Of a DNA stretch of 64,000 nt, positions 52,673 through 61,403 are shown in pieces. The notes beneath the pieces are model-generated. The model was given only the letters and a program-made list of their open reading frames with translations, searched no databases and was not told the DNA's origin. A program made the translations under genes and the position numbers. Each line of letters starts with the position of its first letter. The stretch's first letter is position 1. Location: contig NZ_AP024646.1 in NCBI RefSeq assembly GCF_019977235.1, positions 4,650,001-4,714,000 of the forward strand, given 5' to 3'. This DNA comes from Arthrobacter sp. StoSoilB5 (GTDB lineage: Bacteria > Actinomycetota > Actinomycetes > Actinomycetales > Micrococcaceae).

Positions 52673-54922
52673 ATGGCTATCAGTGAGCTTCCGCAGCTTG
52701 GCTCGGTGAGCGCGGACCGGGCGGTGTTGGGCAGCAAAGCAGCCACTCTTTCCGAGCTCACGGCAGAGGGTTTCAAGGTGCCAGCGGGGTTCGTCGTCAC
52801 GTCAGAAGTGGTGGGGCAACTCGGCAATAGCCTCGCGGGCGCGCTGAAAGTTGCTGCCGCCAGGATAGGCCCGGGGCCGTACGCTGTCAGGTCTTCTTCC
52901 ACCGCTGAGGACCTCGCGGGCGCTTCCTATGCAGGACTCTATGAGACCCTGCTGAACGTTGAGCTCAATGACTTGGAGCATTCGGTTAGGCATTGCCTGG
53001 CTTCGTCCGGGGAGCAAAGAGTCGCCGCGTATGAGGCTGCACGCGGAGCTGCTGTCCGCGGCGACGCGGCGAGCCCCACAATGGCAGTACTCGTTCAGCA
53101 GATGGTCCAGCCCCAGGCCGCAGGTGTTGCCTTTACCGCCAACCCCTTGACTGGAGACTCCGACCAAACCATCGTCACGGCCGTTGCCGGTCTTGGGGAA
53201 TCACTTGTGTCCGGTGAGGCAATTGGAGAGCAATGGACCGTGAACGGCAGCGAAACAACGTGCAACCGGGGCGGTAGCATCCTCACCTCGGACCAAGCAC
53301 GGCAAGTAGCGGCGCTGGCCCGTCGGCTCCACGAACGTGCGGGTGTGCCTCAAGACATCGAGTGGGCGTTGGACCAGGACGGCGCACTATTCCTTCTTCA
53401 GGCCCGCCCGATGACGGCGCTTCCCACGCCAGTAGTTTGGACAGCTCCGGGCGAAGGCCTATGGGCACGGAACTTCAGGCTCGGTGAATGGCTTCCAGAT
53501 CCCATGACGCCGCTGTTCGAGGACTGGCTTCTGCCCCGGATCGAGGCCGGGTACCTCGACGGCATGGAGGATGATATTCAGGTGCGGGTGCCGTTTCGTT
53601 ACGGCTCCGTCAATGGCTGGTACTACAACGCCCCGCCGATTCCGTCCCCAAGGATTGTGGCGCCGTTGATAGTTCGAAGCCGCGGTCGTCTGCCGTGGTT
53701 CCTTTTCAACGTCCTCCTCCGGGTCTCCCGCAATCCGGCTGCGGCACACCGCGCTGTTCTCCATGGGCTGGAGATGAAATGGCGACACCAGCTGCTGCCC
53801 GACTACCGGGACCTCGTGCGCAGTGCCGAGCAAGAAGTAGATGCAGCATCCCCGGCACGGCTCATCGAACTTGTGGATGGCGTCGTCCGGCAGGCGGGAA
53901 TCTACCTGTGGTCCTTGGCCGTTGTGGGCGGATCTGCCTGGAAAATGGAAGCGGCCCTGGCCCGGTTCTGGCAAAAGCACTTGGCTGGTCCCCTGAGTGA
54001 CACGCCAGCAGGGCGGCTCGGCCATCAGGCACTCCTCCGCGGCCTCACGGGCAGCAAGGGCAGCACTGCGACACCATCGGAATCGGCCGTTTACTCGCTC
54101 GACTGGTACCACCGCACCTTCGGCGAGGCCGGCATCCGAAGGCAGGAAGCGGATTCATCCGCCGGAGGCCAGGAGGGGCTTGACGCACAGCGAAAAGCAG
54201 CCGAAGCCGCGGCGAGAGAAGTGCTGCTTGATGCTCCCGGGGTCCTCACCCGCTTTGATTCCCTCGTGACCATGGCCCAGTACTACGCAGCCCTACGGGA
54301 AGAACAGTCCCTTTACCTAACTCTGGGATGGCCGGTCTTGCGCCGTTGCGCCAAACGGCTGGGAGAAAACCTCGCTGCCGCAGGAGCCATCCAGGACCCG
54401 CAGGACGTCCATTTCCTCCATCTCAATGAAGTGCTGAACGGTTCAGCCAATTACAGGGAAAGGGTAGGGACCCGCCGTACGGCCTGGCAGATGCAACGGC
54501 GCCTGGACGCACCACTCATCATTGGCCAACCCGGCAGGTTCGGAGGCGATCCCATAGCGAGCGCAGTTGACGCCGCCAGGACCACCCACGAGCTTCCCGC
54601 GGGTGCCATTGTCGGTCACCCTGCCAGCACCGGACGCGCCACGGGCACGGTGCGCGTCATGTCAGGGCTGGACGAATTCGACAGCTTCCTTGAAGGCGAG
54701 ATACTCGTAGCGCGATCCACCGCGCCAGCCTGGACACCCCTTTTCGCGCGGGCTGCTGCTGTGGTCACCGACGGCGGAACCCTCGCCGCCCACGCATCGC
54801 TCATTGCTCGCGAATACGGAATACCCGCTGTCGTCGGAACCGGCAACGCAACCCGGCAGCTTAGGACGGGCCAACGGGTCACCGTTGATGGAGGCGCCGG
54901 CTACGTCGTTCCGGCCGAATGA
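52673..54922 (+). CDS. PEP/pyruvate-binding phosphotransferase (rifampin phosphotransferase-like)
   Basis: 749 residues from the ATG at 52673, which has GAGGGAGGG before it. An N-terminal ATP-grasp domain (about 1-260; LGSKAATLSELTAEGFKVPA, AVRSSSTAEDLAGASYAGLY, DIEWALDQDGALFLLQARPM), a middle substrate-binding region and a C-terminal swivelling His domain (VVTDGGTLAAHASLIAREYG, His about 707). This is the architecture of rifampin phosphotransferase, which inactivates a drug by phosphate transfer from ATP. It lacks the C-terminal PEP synthase barrel. No rifamycin-associated element is visible upstream. Its ars-operon position points to another substrate. Confidence 0.8.
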   Translation: MAISELPQLGSVSADRAVLGSKAATLSELTAEGFKVPAGFVVTSEVVGQLGNSLAGALKVAAARIGPGPYAVRSSSTAEDLAGASYAGLYETLLNVELNDLEHSVRHCLASSGEQRVAAYEAARGAAVRGDAASPTMAVLVQQMVQPQAAGVAFTANPLTGDSDQTIVTAVAGLGESLVSGEAIGEQWTVNGSETTCNRGGSILTSDQARQVAALARRLHERAGVPQDIEWALDQDGALFLLQARPMTALPTPVVWTAPGEGLWARNFRLGEWLPDPMTPLFEDWLLPRIEAGYLDGMEDDIQVRVPFRYGSVNGWYYNAPPIPSPRIVAPLIVRSRGRLPWFLFNVLLRVSRNPAAAHRAVLHGLEMKWRHQLLPDYRDLVRSAEQEVDAASPARLIELVDGVVRQAGIYLWSLAVVGGSAWKMEAALARFWQKHLAGPLSDTPAGRLGHQALLRGLTGSKGSTATPSESAVYSLDWYHRTFGEAGIRRQEADSSAGGQEGLDAQRKAAEAAAREVLLDAPGVLTRFDSLVTMAQYYAALREEQSLYLTLGWPVLRRCAKRLGENLAAAGAIQDPQDVHFLHLNEVLNGSANYRERVGTRRTAWQMQRRLDAPLIIGQPGRFGGDPIASAVDAARTTHELPAGAIVGHPASTGRATGTVRVMSGLDEFDSFLEGEILVARSTAPAWTPLFARAAAVVTDGGTLAAHASLIAREYGIPAVVGTGNATRQLRTGQRVTVDGGAGYVVPAE

Positions 54923-54927
54923 CGAAT

Positions 54928-57099
54928 TTACCGAACCACCGGCGTCCGTTGCTCCTCACGGGGAAGCGCCGCCGCGCCAGCGTAGCGGCCGGGCTTCCCT
55001 GGCCACCAAATCCGGCTTCCAATGTCGTAAGCGAGTGCTGGAACAAGCAGTGAACGGACCAGAATGGTATCCAGCAACACACCGAAGGCCACGATGAACG
55101 CCAGCTGCACCAGGAACATGATGGGAATGACTCCCAGGGCGGCAAAAGTAGCAGCCAGCACCACACCCGCCGACGTAATCACGCCGCCCGTAACGCCCAA
55201 GCCACGCAGGATTCCTGGCCGTGTCCCGTGTTTCAGCGATTCCTCGCGAACCCTGCTCATCAGGAAGATGTTGTAGTCCACACCCAAGGCCACAAGGAAG
55301 ACGAACCCGAAGAGCGGAACAGTGGCATCAGCACCTGAGAATCCGAAGACTCCGTTGAAGACCCACGCAGAGACGCCCATGGCGGCCGCATAGGACAGCA
55401 CCACGGACAACACCAGCAGCACAGGCGCCACAATGGAGCGCAGCAGGAGCATCAGGATGAAGAGGATGACCACCAGGACGATTGGGATGATGACCACCAA
55501 GTCGCGTTGCGCGGTGGTGTTGGTGTCCAACGCCGTGGCAGTGACTCCGCCAACCAAAGCGCCGGCGTCGACCTCTTTCACGGCCACACGCAGCGACTTC
55601 ACTGCCTCCTCCGCCTCTATCGAGTCAGCAGCAGAGCCGAGCGTTGCATTGATCAGCACCTTGCCGTCGCGGACAGCGGGTACCGTGGAAGTGCCGGGCG
55701 CGCCCGTGATGGGTACATTTCCGTCGGCCAGGAGGTAGGCGTCGCCCACGCCATCGGCCGTTTTGACCTTGTCAAGGACTTCTTGCGCGGCATCTGCGGA
55801 GGCGACCACGACGGCGGGGCTGCCGCTGCCGGCGTCGAAGTGCCGCGCCAACGCGTCCTGGCCGTCCACGGCGTCTGAAGCCGAGAGGATGACGTCCGTT
55901 TGGGGAACGCCGTTGGCCTTCAATTGCAGGACGCCCGCCGAGGCCACCAAGAGGAGCAGGACCGAAGCCACCCATACGGCCCGGGGCCGGCGGGAAACGA
56001 GGGAAGCAGTGGCGCGCCACAGACCCTTTTGCCCCTCAAGTCCGGTAACCAGCTCGGGTTCGCGTTCGTCGTCGGGCAGGAGCTTGGGACGGAAAGGCCA
56101 AAAGGCGGCGCGACCCAACAACGCCATGAGCGCCGGAAGGAGCGTGAGCGCTGCGAACAGCGAGCAAAGGATTCCGGCGGCGGCCACAGGGCCCAGCGCC
56201 TTATTGGAGTTCAGGTCGGAGAAGAGCAGGCAGAGCAGCGCGATGATGACGGTCGCGCCGGAGGCCAGGATCGGTTCGAACGAGGCCTTCCATGCCGTGA
56301 GCACTGCCTTCGTACGGTTGGTGGTGTGGGTCAGGGCCTCGCGGAATCGAGCCACGTAAAGCAACGCATAGTCCGTGGCTGCACCAATGACAAGGATGGA
56401 CAGGATGCCTTGGCTCTGGCCATTCAGTTGGATCCAGCCCAGTTTGGCCATGGCAAACACCAGGAGAATTGCTGCGCAGAGGGCAAAGACTGACGTCAAG
56501 AGCACAGCCAGAGGCAGCACCAGTGAGCGGTACACGAGCAGCAAAATAACAAACACGGCGCCCAGGGCGACGAGCAGAAGAATGCCGTCGATGCCTCCGA
56601 ACGCGTTCACCAGGTCAGCGGTCAGGCCGGCTGGGCCCGTGACGAAGGCGCGCGTTCCCTCCGGCGCGCCTGGCTGAACTACGTCACGCAGCTCCTGGAT
56701 TTTGCCGCGCAGCTCATCTGAGGACGCTATCGGCACGATGAACTGGACGGCTTTGCCATCCTCCGAGGGAAGAGGCCCGACGACGGCGCTCCCCAGCTTG
56801 AGTGCCTCGATGCCGGCTTTCAGCTGGGCTGCTTCGCCCAGCTGGGCCGGGGTGAAGGCGGCCTCGTTCTCGACAATGACCACTGCAGGGATCTCCGAAG
56901 TGTCCCGGAACTTCGCTTGCCAGTTGCTGGCTTCTGTCGCTTCGGCTCCTGCGGGAAGGAAGGAAGCCTGATCGTTGGAGGAGACTTCGTCCAGGCGCCC
57001 GAACGTTGGGCCGCCAACGCCTGCGATGCCAAGCCAGGTGATGACGAGCACAACGGGTGCCAGCCAGCGTAGCCAGAACGGTATCTTCTGCCGGTTCAT
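54928..57099 (-). CDS. MMPL-family RND transporter
   Basis: 723 residues with 11-12 membrane helices in two RND-like halves, each with a large external loop. The characteristic GAATDYALLYVARFREAL (about 240) and ALGVDYNIFLMSRVREESLK (about 610) carry the proton-relay Asp-Tyr pairs. MMPL/YdfJ-type proteins export lipids or drugs. It is divergent from a MarR regulator, and its stop is 6 bases from the convergent phosphotransferase gene. Confidence 0.9.
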   Translation of the reverse strand: MNRQKIPFWLRWLAPVVLVITWLGIAGVGGPTFGRLDEVSSNDQASFLPAGAEATEASNWQAKFRDTSEIPAVVIVENEAAFTPAQLGEAAQLKAGIEALKLGSAVVGPLPSEDGKAVQFIVPIASSDELRGKIQELRDVVQPGAPEGTRAFVTGPAGLTADLVNAFGGIDGILLLVALGAVFVILLLVYRSLVLPLAVLLTSVFALCAAILLVFAMAKLGWIQLNGQSQGILSILVIGAATDYALLYVARFREALTHTTNRTKAVLTAWKASFEPILASGATVIIALLCLLFSDLNSNKALGPVAAAGILCSLFAALTLLPALMALLGRAAFWPFRPKLLPDDEREPELVTGLEGQKGLWRATASLVSRRPRAVWVASVLLLLVASAGVLQLKANGVPQTDVILSASDAVDGQDALARHFDAGSGSPAVVVASADAAQEVLDKVKTADGVGDAYLLADGNVPITGAPGTSTVPAVRDGKVLINATLGSAADSIEAEEAVKSLRVAVKEVDAGALVGGVTATALDTNTTAQRDLVVIIPIVLVVILFILMLLLRSIVAPVLLVLSVVLSYAAAMGVSAWVFNGVFGFSGADATVPLFGFVFLVALGVDYNIFLMSRVREESLKHGTRPGILRGLGVTGGVITSAGVVLAATFAALGVIPIMFLVQLAFIVAFGVLLDTILVRSLLVPALAYDIGSRIWWPGKPGRYAGAAALPREEQRTPVVR

Positions 57100-57139
57100 G
57101 GGTCCTTCTTCCGAGACTTGAGTGAGCCTTTATTCCACC

Positions 57140-57154
57140 ATAGATTATCTCTAT
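57140..57154. promoter_or_regulatory. Candidate MarR operator
   Basis: ATAGA-N5-TCTAT lies in the 163-base gap between the MMPL and MarR starts, 41 bases from the MMPL ATG. The arms are short, so this is tentative. Confidence 0.35.
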
Positions 57155-57262
57155 CATGGAACTATTCCAAGAGTGAACAAGTACAGATGCCCGGTTCCTG
57201 TTGCCCTGGGAGTAATATCCGACACGGCACTAATCACGGTCGAACGCAGGCGGGAGGCAAGG

Positions 57263-57775
57263 ATGTCAGAGAATCCAGGTCCGCGGCCCGTTGGCGAACG
57301 CCCCGAAGCGGGCGCGCCCCAAGACCTGGTGCGGCTCCTCCAGGACTTCACCCTGGAAGCCAACCACTATGTAGACGCCGCCGGCGGCAGGAACGACATG
57401 CACCGGACGGACCTCAACGCCCTGGCAGTAATCATGCGCCATTCTGCCGCGGGCCGGGTTGTTACACCCGGCATCCTGCGCACCGAACTGCGCCTGAGTT
57501 CTCCGGCCACTACGGCGCTGGTGGATCGGCTCCACGCTTCGGGACACTTGCTGCGCGAACGTCTCGGCACGGACCGGCGCCAGGTCCAGCTGGTAATGAC
57601 ACCCAAGGCCTACCAGGACGGAAGCGCCATGTTCATGCCATTGGCCCTCCGCATGGGCAAGGCCATGGGCGCATACAGCGCTGACGAGCTGGATGTCGTC
57701 CGACGCTTCATGACCGACATGGTTGAAGCAACAGTTACCGCACGCGAGGAAGCCTCCCGCCCCGCGCCCAACTGA
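57263..57775 (+). CDS. MarR-family transcriptional regulator
   Basis: 170 residues from the ATG at 57263, with GGGAGG upstream; the longer reading to 57122 covers the operator region. The winged helix (about 50-115) has RTDLNALAVIMRHSAAGRVV and LRLSSPATTALVDRLHASGH, then RLGTDRRQVQLVMTP for the wing. It probably represses the divergent MMPL exporter. The last codons and stop lie inside palindromic element C. Confidence 0.88.
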   Translation: MSENPGPRPVGERPEAGAPQDLVRLLQDFTLEANHYVDAAGGRNDMHRTDLNALAVIMRHSAAGRVVTPGILRTELRLSSPATTALVDRLHASGHLLRERLGTDRRQVQLVMTPKAYQDGSAMFMPLALRMGKAMGAYSADELDVVRRFMTDMVEATVTAREEASRPAPN

Positions 57776-57833
57776 GTAGCATTTGTGCGCGTTTCGCCCG
57801 CTCAAAACGCGCACAAATGCGACCCGGTTGGGC
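57766..57833. repeat. Palindromic intergenic element, copy C
   Basis: Arms of about 29 bases pair with three or four mismatches around a loop of about 9, with inner stem GCATTTGTGCGCGTTT. Ends are shared with copies A and B. It supplies the marR stop codon and ends 12 bases before the methyltransferase ATG. Confidence 0.88.
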
Positions 57834-57845
57834 TAGCGTTTCCCT

Positions 57846-58661
57846 ATGAACGCGCAGCAGCCTGAAGATGTCTACACCCACGGGCACCACGAGTCGGTTG
57901 TCCGGGCCCACGCCTCGCGGACGGCCGAGAATTCGGCCGCGTTTGTCATTCCGCATCTCACCCCGGGGACGTCGGTCCTCGACGTCGGGTGCGGACCTGG
58001 CAGCATCACCTGCGATTTCGCGGGGCTGGTTGCGCCGGCGCAGGTCATCGGCCTGGATCGCTCGGCGGACATCGTCGCCCAAGCAACGGAACTGGCGAAG
58101 GACCGCGGCGTGGAAAACGTAGAGTTCCGCACCGGCAACATCTACGATCTTGAATTTGAGGACGAGTCCTTCGATCTCGTCCATGCCCATCAAGTCCTCC
58201 AGCACCTGACAGATCCAGTAGCTGCCCTGCGTGAGATGCGCCGCGTGGCCAAGCCGGGTGCGATCGTGGCTGTACGCGACGCCGATTTCCATGGCATGAG
58301 CTGGTACCCGGAAGTCCCCGAGCTCGATGACTGGATGGAGCTGTACCAGAAGATCGCCCGGCGCAATGGTGCCGAACCGGATGCCGGCCGTCGGCTGGTC
58401 TCGTGGGCTCAGCAGGCAGGCTTCGCTCAGGTGGCACCCAGCAGCAGCAACTGGCTCTACGCCACAGCCCAGCAACGGGCATGGCAGTCCCGGGTGTGGA
58501 GCGAGCGTGTCCTCCACTCCGCCTTTGCCGAGCAGGCCCTCGAATACGGGTTCGCAAACGAGGCCGACCTCGCCCGGATCGCCGCGGGTTGGCACCGTTG
58601 GGGAGCCACGGACGATGGCTACTTCCTCATTCCCAACGGCGAGGTGATCGCCCGGGCGTAA
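57846..58661 (+). CDS. Class I SAM-dependent methyltransferase
   Basis: 271 residues. SAM-binding motif I is VLDVGCGPGSITCDFA (about 44-59), motif II GLDRS with the acidic residue, and a D-L-V-H-A-H-Q-V-L-Q-H-L-T-D-P segment follows. It resembles UbiE/Methyltransf_11-type small-molecule methyltransferases; substrate unknown. The palindromic element immediately upstream leaves very little room for a ribosome site, so expression may depend on that structure. Confidence 0.88.
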   Translation: MNAQQPEDVYTHGHHESVVRAHASRTAENSAAFVIPHLTPGTSVLDVGCGPGSITCDFAGLVAPAQVIGLDRSADIVAQATELAKDRGVENVEFRTGNIYDLEFEDESFDLVHAHQVLQHLTDPVAALREMRRVAKPGAIVAVRDADFHGMSWYPEVPELDDWMELYQKIARRNGAEPDAGRRLVSWAQQAGFAQVAPSSSNWLYATAQQRAWQSRVWSERVLHSAFAEQALEYGFANEADLARIAAGWHRWGATDDGYFLIPNGEVIARA

Positions 58662-58779
58662 GCGCGTGGCCTCCTGACCCAAAAAAGAAACTTTGCCGAA
58701 CCTTGTAGAAAAGCGCCCCGCCGTTCCGACCCATGAGTGAAAGCACCCAAACAGGGCGCCACTTCATAAGGAGTTTGAG

Positions 58780-59139
58780 ATGAAATACATGATCATGATG
58801 TTCGGATCCGCCGAGGGCATGATGGAAACCGCCGACCCGGAGTGGGTCAAGGAAATGATCGGGTTCATGATCCAGATCGACAAGGACCTGACTCAGTCCG
58901 GCGAGCTCGTCTTCAACGCGGGATTGGCCGACCTCGGCACGGCAAAGCTGGTCAAACAGACCCCGGACGGCGTCATCACCACCGATGGTCCGTACGCCGA
59001 GTCTAAGGAATCGCTGATCGGGTACTGGGTGGTGGATGTAGCCAGCGAGAAACGCGCGGTGGAAATCTGCTCGAGCATCGTCAAGTACTCGCAGGTGGTT
59101 GAGCTCCGCGCCATCCCGGACGGTCCGCCGGAGGTCTAG
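58780..59139 (+). CDS. YCII-domain (DGPF) protein
   Basis: 119 residues: KYMIMMFGSAEGMME at the start and the DGPF-like TTDGPYAESKESLIGYWVVD in the middle. DGPF/YCII proteins are the constant genomic partners of ECF42 sigma factors, whose gene starts 1 base after this stop. A ribosome site AAGGAG precedes the ATG. Confidence 0.92.
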   Translation: MKYMIMMFGSAEGMMETADPEWVKEMIGFMIQIDKDLTQSGELVFNAGLADLGTAKLVKQTPDGVITTDGPYAESKESLIGYWVVDVASEKRAVEICSSIVKYSQVVELRAIPDGPPEV

Positions 59140-59140
59140 T

Positions 59141-60361
59141 TTGACCGTTTCCCCACGCGACATCGAGGACCTGCTGCGCACGTTGGCGCCGCAGGTCCTC
59201 GGCGTGCTGGCACGCAAACACGGCCAGTTCGACGCCTGCGAGGATGCCGTCCAGGAGGCCCTCCTCGAGGCTGCGCTGCAATGGCCATCGGAACTGCCCA
59301 ACAACCCCAAAGGATGGCTGCTGGCTGTCGCATCGCGCCGGCTTGTTGACGCATGGCGCAGCGAAAGCGCCCGCCGCGCCCGCGAGGAACGCGTCGCCGC
59401 GATGGAGGCCAATTTCGAGGAAGCCGCCGCATCTGACGCCGACGACACCCTGACGCTGATGTTCCTCTGCTGCCACCCTTCGATCAGCGCACCATCGCAA
59501 CTCGCCTTGACGCTCCGTGCCGTAGGAGGACTCACGACGGCGGAAATCGCCTCTGCTTTCCTCGTCCCCGAAGCGACCATGGGCCAGCGAATCAGCCGTG
59601 CGAAGCAGACGATCCAGAAGGCCGGAGCCCGCTTCGACATGCCGCCGGCGTCCGAGCGGAAGGCGAGGCTCGGCGTCGTACTTCACGTCTTGTACCTGAT
59701 CTTCAACGAAGGCTACGCGGCAAGCTCGGGCGACTCACTGCAACGCGAAGACCTCACCACTGAAGCGATCCGGTTGGCTCGCCTGTTGGTGAGCGCCGCG
59801 CCGGGCGAGCTCGAGGCCACCGGTTTGCTCGCGCTGATGTTGCTGACGGACTCCCGCCGTGCCGCCCGCGCCCTGGCTGACGGGATGCCCGTGCCGCTAT
59901 CCGAACAGGACCGCAGTTTGTGGAACCGCGGTCAGATCGATGAAGGCATCGCTCTCCTGTCTTCCGTACTCGGACGTGGCGCAGCCGGGCCGTACCAACT
60001 TCAGGCAGCGATCGCTGCCGTACACGCGGAAGCTCCCTCTGATGCCGAAACGGACTGGCCGCAGATTCTCGCCTTGTACACAGTCCTTGATGCCGTAGCG
60101 CCCAGTCCTGTGGTGACGCTGAATCGTGCCGTGGCTGTCGCCATGGTGAAGGGGCCCGCCGCTGGGCTTGAGCTGCTGGCCGGGCTGGATTCGTCGATCG
60201 GGCGGACCCACCGTCTGGATGCCGTTCGAGGACATTTGTTGGAGCTGTCCGGTTCTAATGCCGAGGCCAAAACCGCTTACCTTGCCGCGGCCAAGAAGAC
60301 GGGAAGCCTGCAGGAGCGCCGCTACCTGATGGATAAAGTGTCGCGCATGGACCAGGTGTGA
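59141..60361 (+). CDS. ECF42-type sigma factor with C-terminal TPR-like extension
   Basis: 406 residues from a TTG at 59141, chosen because GGAGG (59130-59134) inside the end of the YCII gene is correctly placed. Region 2 (about 15-75; GQFDACEDAVQEALLEAALQ, GWLLAVASRRLVDAWRSE), region 4 (about 115-175; GLTTAEIASAFLVPEATMGQ) and a helical about 220-residue extension (RLARLLVSAAPGELEATGLL, VVTLNRAVAVAMV) typical of ECF42. The extension is needed for activity in studied members and no anti-sigma gene accompanies it. Confidence 0.92.
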   Translation: MTVSPRDIEDLLRTLAPQVLGVLARKHGQFDACEDAVQEALLEAALQWPSELPNNPKGWLLAVASRRLVDAWRSESARRAREERVAAMEANFEEAAASDADDTLTLMFLCCHPSISAPSQLALTLRAVGGLTTAEIASAFLVPEATMGQRISRAKQTIQKAGARFDMPPASERKARLGVVLHVLYLIFNEGYAASSGDSLQREDLTTEAIRLARLLVSAAPGELEATGLLALMLLTDSRRAARALADGMPVPLSEQDRSLWNRGQIDEGIALLSSVLGRGAAGPYQLQAAIAAVHAEAPSDAETDWPQILALYTVLDAVAPSPVVTLNRAVAVAMVKGPAAGLELLAGLDSSIGRTHRLDAVRGHLLELSGSNAEAKTAYLAAAKKTGSLQERRYLMDKVSRMDQV

Positions 60362-60379
60362 CCCCATATAGTCAAGACC

Positions 60380-61363
60380 ATGGAACAACGCATACTTGGC
60401 AAGACCGGCCGATCGGTGTCAACCGTTGGACTAGGCACGTGGCAACTCGGTGCGGACTGGGGTGACGTCACAGAGGAAGATGCCCTTGCCGTCCTGGAGG
60501 CCTCGGTTGACGGCGGCGTCACCTTCTTCGACACAGCCGACGTCTACGGCGATGGGCGAAGTGAGCAGTTGATCGGACGCTTCCTGCGCGCCAATCCCGG
60601 GCTGGACCTGATGGTTGCCACCAAGATGGGCCGCCGCGTGGACCAGGTGCCCGACAACTACACCCTCACCAACTTCCGCGCGTGGACGGACCGCTCGCGG
60701 CGGAACCTGCAGCAGGACACACTGGACCTCGTCCAATTGCACTGCCCGCCCACCGCTGTCTACAGCCGGAATGAGGTGTACGACGCACTGGACACCCTCG
60801 TCGCCGAAGGTGCCATCCGCAATTATGGCGTCAGCGTCGAGCGGACTGACGAGGCTGTTGAAGCCATCAACCGCGGGAATACGTCATCCGTGCAGATCAT
60901 CTTGAACGCCTTCCGGCTGAAGCCCCTCGATGAGGTGCTTCCTGCAGCAAAGCAGGCCGGGGTTGGCATCATCGCCAGGGTTCCTCTGGCCTCCGGGTTG
61001 CTGTCGGGAAAGTACACACCGGATACCGAGTTCCCGGAGGACGACCACCGCAACTACAACCGCGACGGGTCCTCATTCGACGTCGGAGAGACCTTCTCGG
61101 GCGTTGATTTCGCCACCGGTGTGAAGGCCGCCCAGGAGTTCAGCGGCTTGGTGCCCGACGGCGTCAGCACCGCCCAAGCGGCCCTCGCCTGGGTGATCGC
61201 CCAGGACGGCGTCACCACGGTCATCCCGGGAGCACGTTCCTCAGTACAAGCCCATGCGAACGCTGAGGCGGGAGCAATGCAGGACGTCGGCGCCGGTCTC
61301 GCCAGTGGCGTACGGGACATCTACGACCGCTACTTCCGCGAAGCGATCCACCCGCGCTGGTAA
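60380..61363 (+). CDS. Aldo/keto reductase
   Basis: 327 residues. The catalytic tetrad is visible as the Asp in FFDTADVYGDGRSE, Tyr in DVYG, Lys in VATKMGRRVDQ and a His in VQLHCPPT. An AKR12/YajO-like protein that reduces aldehydes or ketones with NADPH. It starts 18 bases after the ECF42 sigma stop and could be part of that regulon by read-through. Confidence 0.9.
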   Translation: MEQRILGKTGRSVSTVGLGTWQLGADWGDVTEEDALAVLEASVDGGVTFFDTADVYGDGRSEQLIGRFLRANPGLDLMVATKMGRRVDQVPDNYTLTNFRAWTDRSRRNLQQDTLDLVQLHCPPTAVYSRNEVYDALDTLVAEGAIRNYGVSVERTDEAVEAINRGNTSSVQIILNAFRLKPLDEVLPAAKQAGVGIIARVPLASGLLSGKYTPDTEFPEDDHRNYNRDGSSFDVGETFSGVDFATGVKAAQEFSGLVPDGVSTAQAALAWVIAQDGVTTVIPGARSSVQAHANAEAGAMQDVGAGLASGVRDIYDRYFREAIHPRW

Positions 61364-61369
61364 CCGGCC

Positions 61370-61383
61370 GCCCGACGTCGGGC
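61370..61383. terminator. Candidate bidirectional terminator
   Basis: GCCCGACGTCGGGC is a perfect palindrome followed by CTTT, 6 bases after the aldo/keto reductase stop and between it and the convergent dinB gene. The stem would be about 5 pairs, so termination strength is uncertain. Confidence 0.4.
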
Positions 61384-61403
61384 CTTTGAAACCCGACGGC
61401 GTG

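Noticed and set aside
58690..58730. ECF42 promoter upstream of the YCII gene
   Set aside because: TGCCGAA is present, but no CGTC-like -10 lies 16-18 bases downstream, so the match is not convincing.
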